Origin: an uncultured Collinsella sp.
Lineage (GTDB): Bacteria; Actinomycetota; Coriobacteriia; Coriobacteriales; Coriobacteriaceae
Direction: 5' to 3'
Length of the DNA stretch: 5,240 nt
Assembly: GCA_902492855.1 (NCBI GenBank)
Contig: CABUMU010000127.1
Location: 1 to 5,240, forward strand
Shown here: one piece after another, positions 4,413 to 5,240 of the stretch
How positions within the stretch are numbered: position 1 is the stretch's first letter
Layout of the letters: every line of letters begins with the position of its first letter
Made by a program: the position numbers and the translations under genes
The notes under the pieces: model-generated
Told to the model about the DNA's origin: nothing
Databases searched by the model: none
What the model saw: the letters and a program-made list of their open reading frames with translations, nothing else

Positions 4413-5219
4413 CTACTCCTCCTCGAGGGCAGCGATGACCTCGTCGGTCATGTCCATGGTGCTGTAAACATCCTGGACGTCGTCGAGCTCCTCAAGACGG
4501 TCGATGAGGCGCTGAACCTTCTTGGCGTCGGCGCCGGAGACCTCGGTCGGGGTGGTCGGGACCATGGTGGTCTCGGAGCCCTTGACCTGGACGCCCTGCT
4601 CCTCGAGCGCCTTGGAGACAGCCATGACCTCGTTAGCAGTAGTCCAGACGATCCACTCCTCGCCGGCATCCTCGTAGTCCTCGCCACCGGCCTCGGCGAT
4701 GGCCATCATGAACTCATCCTCGTCACCGGCAGCACCGTTGGCGATCATGGTCTCCTTCTTGGCGTTCTCGTCCAGGATCTCCTTGGCGACGACGATCTGG
4801 CCCTTGCGCTCAAACTGGAAGGCAACGGAGCCGGAGGTGCCCAGGTTGCCACCAGCGTGGGAGAAGGCGGAACGGACATCAGCGGCGGTACGGTTGCGGT
4901 TGTCGGTCAGGCAGTCGACGTAGACGGCGACACCGGCGGGACCGTAGCCCTCGTACACGATGTTCTCGTAGACGGCGGCATCGGCACCCGAACCAAAAGC
5001 CTTGTCGATAGCGGACTTGATCTTGTCCTTAGGCATGGACTGAGCCTTGGCCTTGGCAACGGCAGCGGCGAGGCTGGCGTTGTTCTCGGGCAGCGGGTCA
5101 CCGCCGAGACGGGCAGCAACGGTGATGTTGCGGCTGAGCTTGGAGAAGAGGGCGGAACGCTTGGCGTCCTGCGCGCCCTTACGATGCTTGGTTGTGGCCC
5201 ACTTAGAGTGTCCGGACAT
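4413..5219 (-). CDS. yebC: YebC/TACO1-family translation (or transcriptional) regulator
   Basis: A 268-residue cytoplasmic protein. The start is ATG at 5219, with AGGAG six bases upstream (5226-5230); the stop is TAG at 4413. Family hallmarks are visible in order: MSGHSKWA at the N-terminus, a basic helical region (about 10-38), MPKDKI near 62, EGYGPAGVA near 90-98, CLTDNRNRT near 103-111, GGNLGTSGSVAFQFERKG at 123-140, and a C-terminal domain with LIDRLEELDDVQDVY near 238-252. In this family, E. coli YebC was described as a DNA-binding regulator. Other bacterial members and mitochondrial TACO1 help ribosomes through proline-rich stretches. Which role applies here cannot be read from the sequence. 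Residues about 146-165 look like an insertion of 15-20 residues relative to the E. coli protein as I recall it. Lysine codons look almost uniformly AAG, suggesting good expression. Family assignment is secure. Confidence 0.97.
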   Translation of the reverse strand: MSGHSKWATTKHRKGAQDAKRSALFSKLSRNITVAARLGGDPLPENNASLAAAVAKAKAQSMPKDKIKSAIDKAFGSGADAAVYENIVYEGYGPAGVAVYVDCLTDNRNRTAADVRSAFSHAGGNLGTSGSVAFQFERKGQIVVAKEILDENAKKETMIANGAAGDEDEFMMAIAEAGGEDYEDAGEEWIVWTTANEVMAVSKALEEQGVQVKGSETTMVPTTPTEVSGADAKKVQRLIDRLEELDDVQDVYSTMDMTDEVIAALEEE

Positions 5220-5225
5220 ACGTGT

Positions 5226-5230
5226 CTCCT
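5226..5230 (-). promoter_or_regulatory. Ribosome binding site of yebC
   Basis: The minus strand reads AGGAG six bases before the ATG at 5219, fixing that start. Only about ten more bases upstream are in the window, so the yebC promoter is not visible. Confidence 0.8.
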
Positions 5231-5240
5231 ATCGGTTTCG

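Overview
The window is a run of six protein-coding genes, all on the minus strand, so transcription goes from the right end (5240) to the left end (1). The high-GC sequence, clean Shine-Dalgarno sites, several GTG starts, and an Asp23/AmaP/DUF2273 cluster in a high-GC genome suggest a member of the Actinomycetota. A gut Coriobacteriia such as Collinsella or a relative is my best guess. This is an inference from gene content and style; no sequence comparison was run.

Layout in order of transcription: (1) 5219-4413, a YebC/TACO1-family translation or regulatory factor, followed by a strong hairpin terminator (4306-4343). (2) 4246-2759, a three-gene envelope-stress module. It contains amaP (membrane anchor), a small DUF2273 membrane protein whose start overlaps the end of amaP by 8 nt, and asp23 (alkaline shock protein). 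The module closes with a second strong terminator (2669-2704). (3) 2550-1528, a YitT-family multi-pass membrane protein with a C-terminal DUF2179 domain. (4) 1378-80, a multi-pass membrane protein with an N-terminal double-CxxC zinc ribbon, a membrane core resembling DUF4013, and a long Glu-Pro repeat tail encoded by a hexamer/12-bp tandem repeat.

Functionally, the centre of the window is the Asp23 module. In Firmicutes, AmaP anchors Asp23 to the inner face of the membrane and the complex is linked to cell-envelope stress. Gene order here (amaP, DUF2273, asp23) matches the staphylococcal order. The start signals suggest low expression of the anchor and high expression of asp23: GTG starts for the two membrane proteins, then an ATG with a near-perfect Shine-Dalgarno for asp23. 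The YitT and zinc-ribbon genes are also membrane proteins but are separated from the module by a terminator. Nothing in the sequence ties them to the same pathway.

There is no tRNA, rRNA, CRISPR array, insertion sequence or phage gene. No intergenic gap exceeds about 210 bases. I do not see a clearly new multi-gene system. The most notable items are the in-frame repeat tail of the zinc-ribbon protein, the acidic and extended N-termini in the Asp23 module, and several small inverted or direct repeats in the intergenic gaps.
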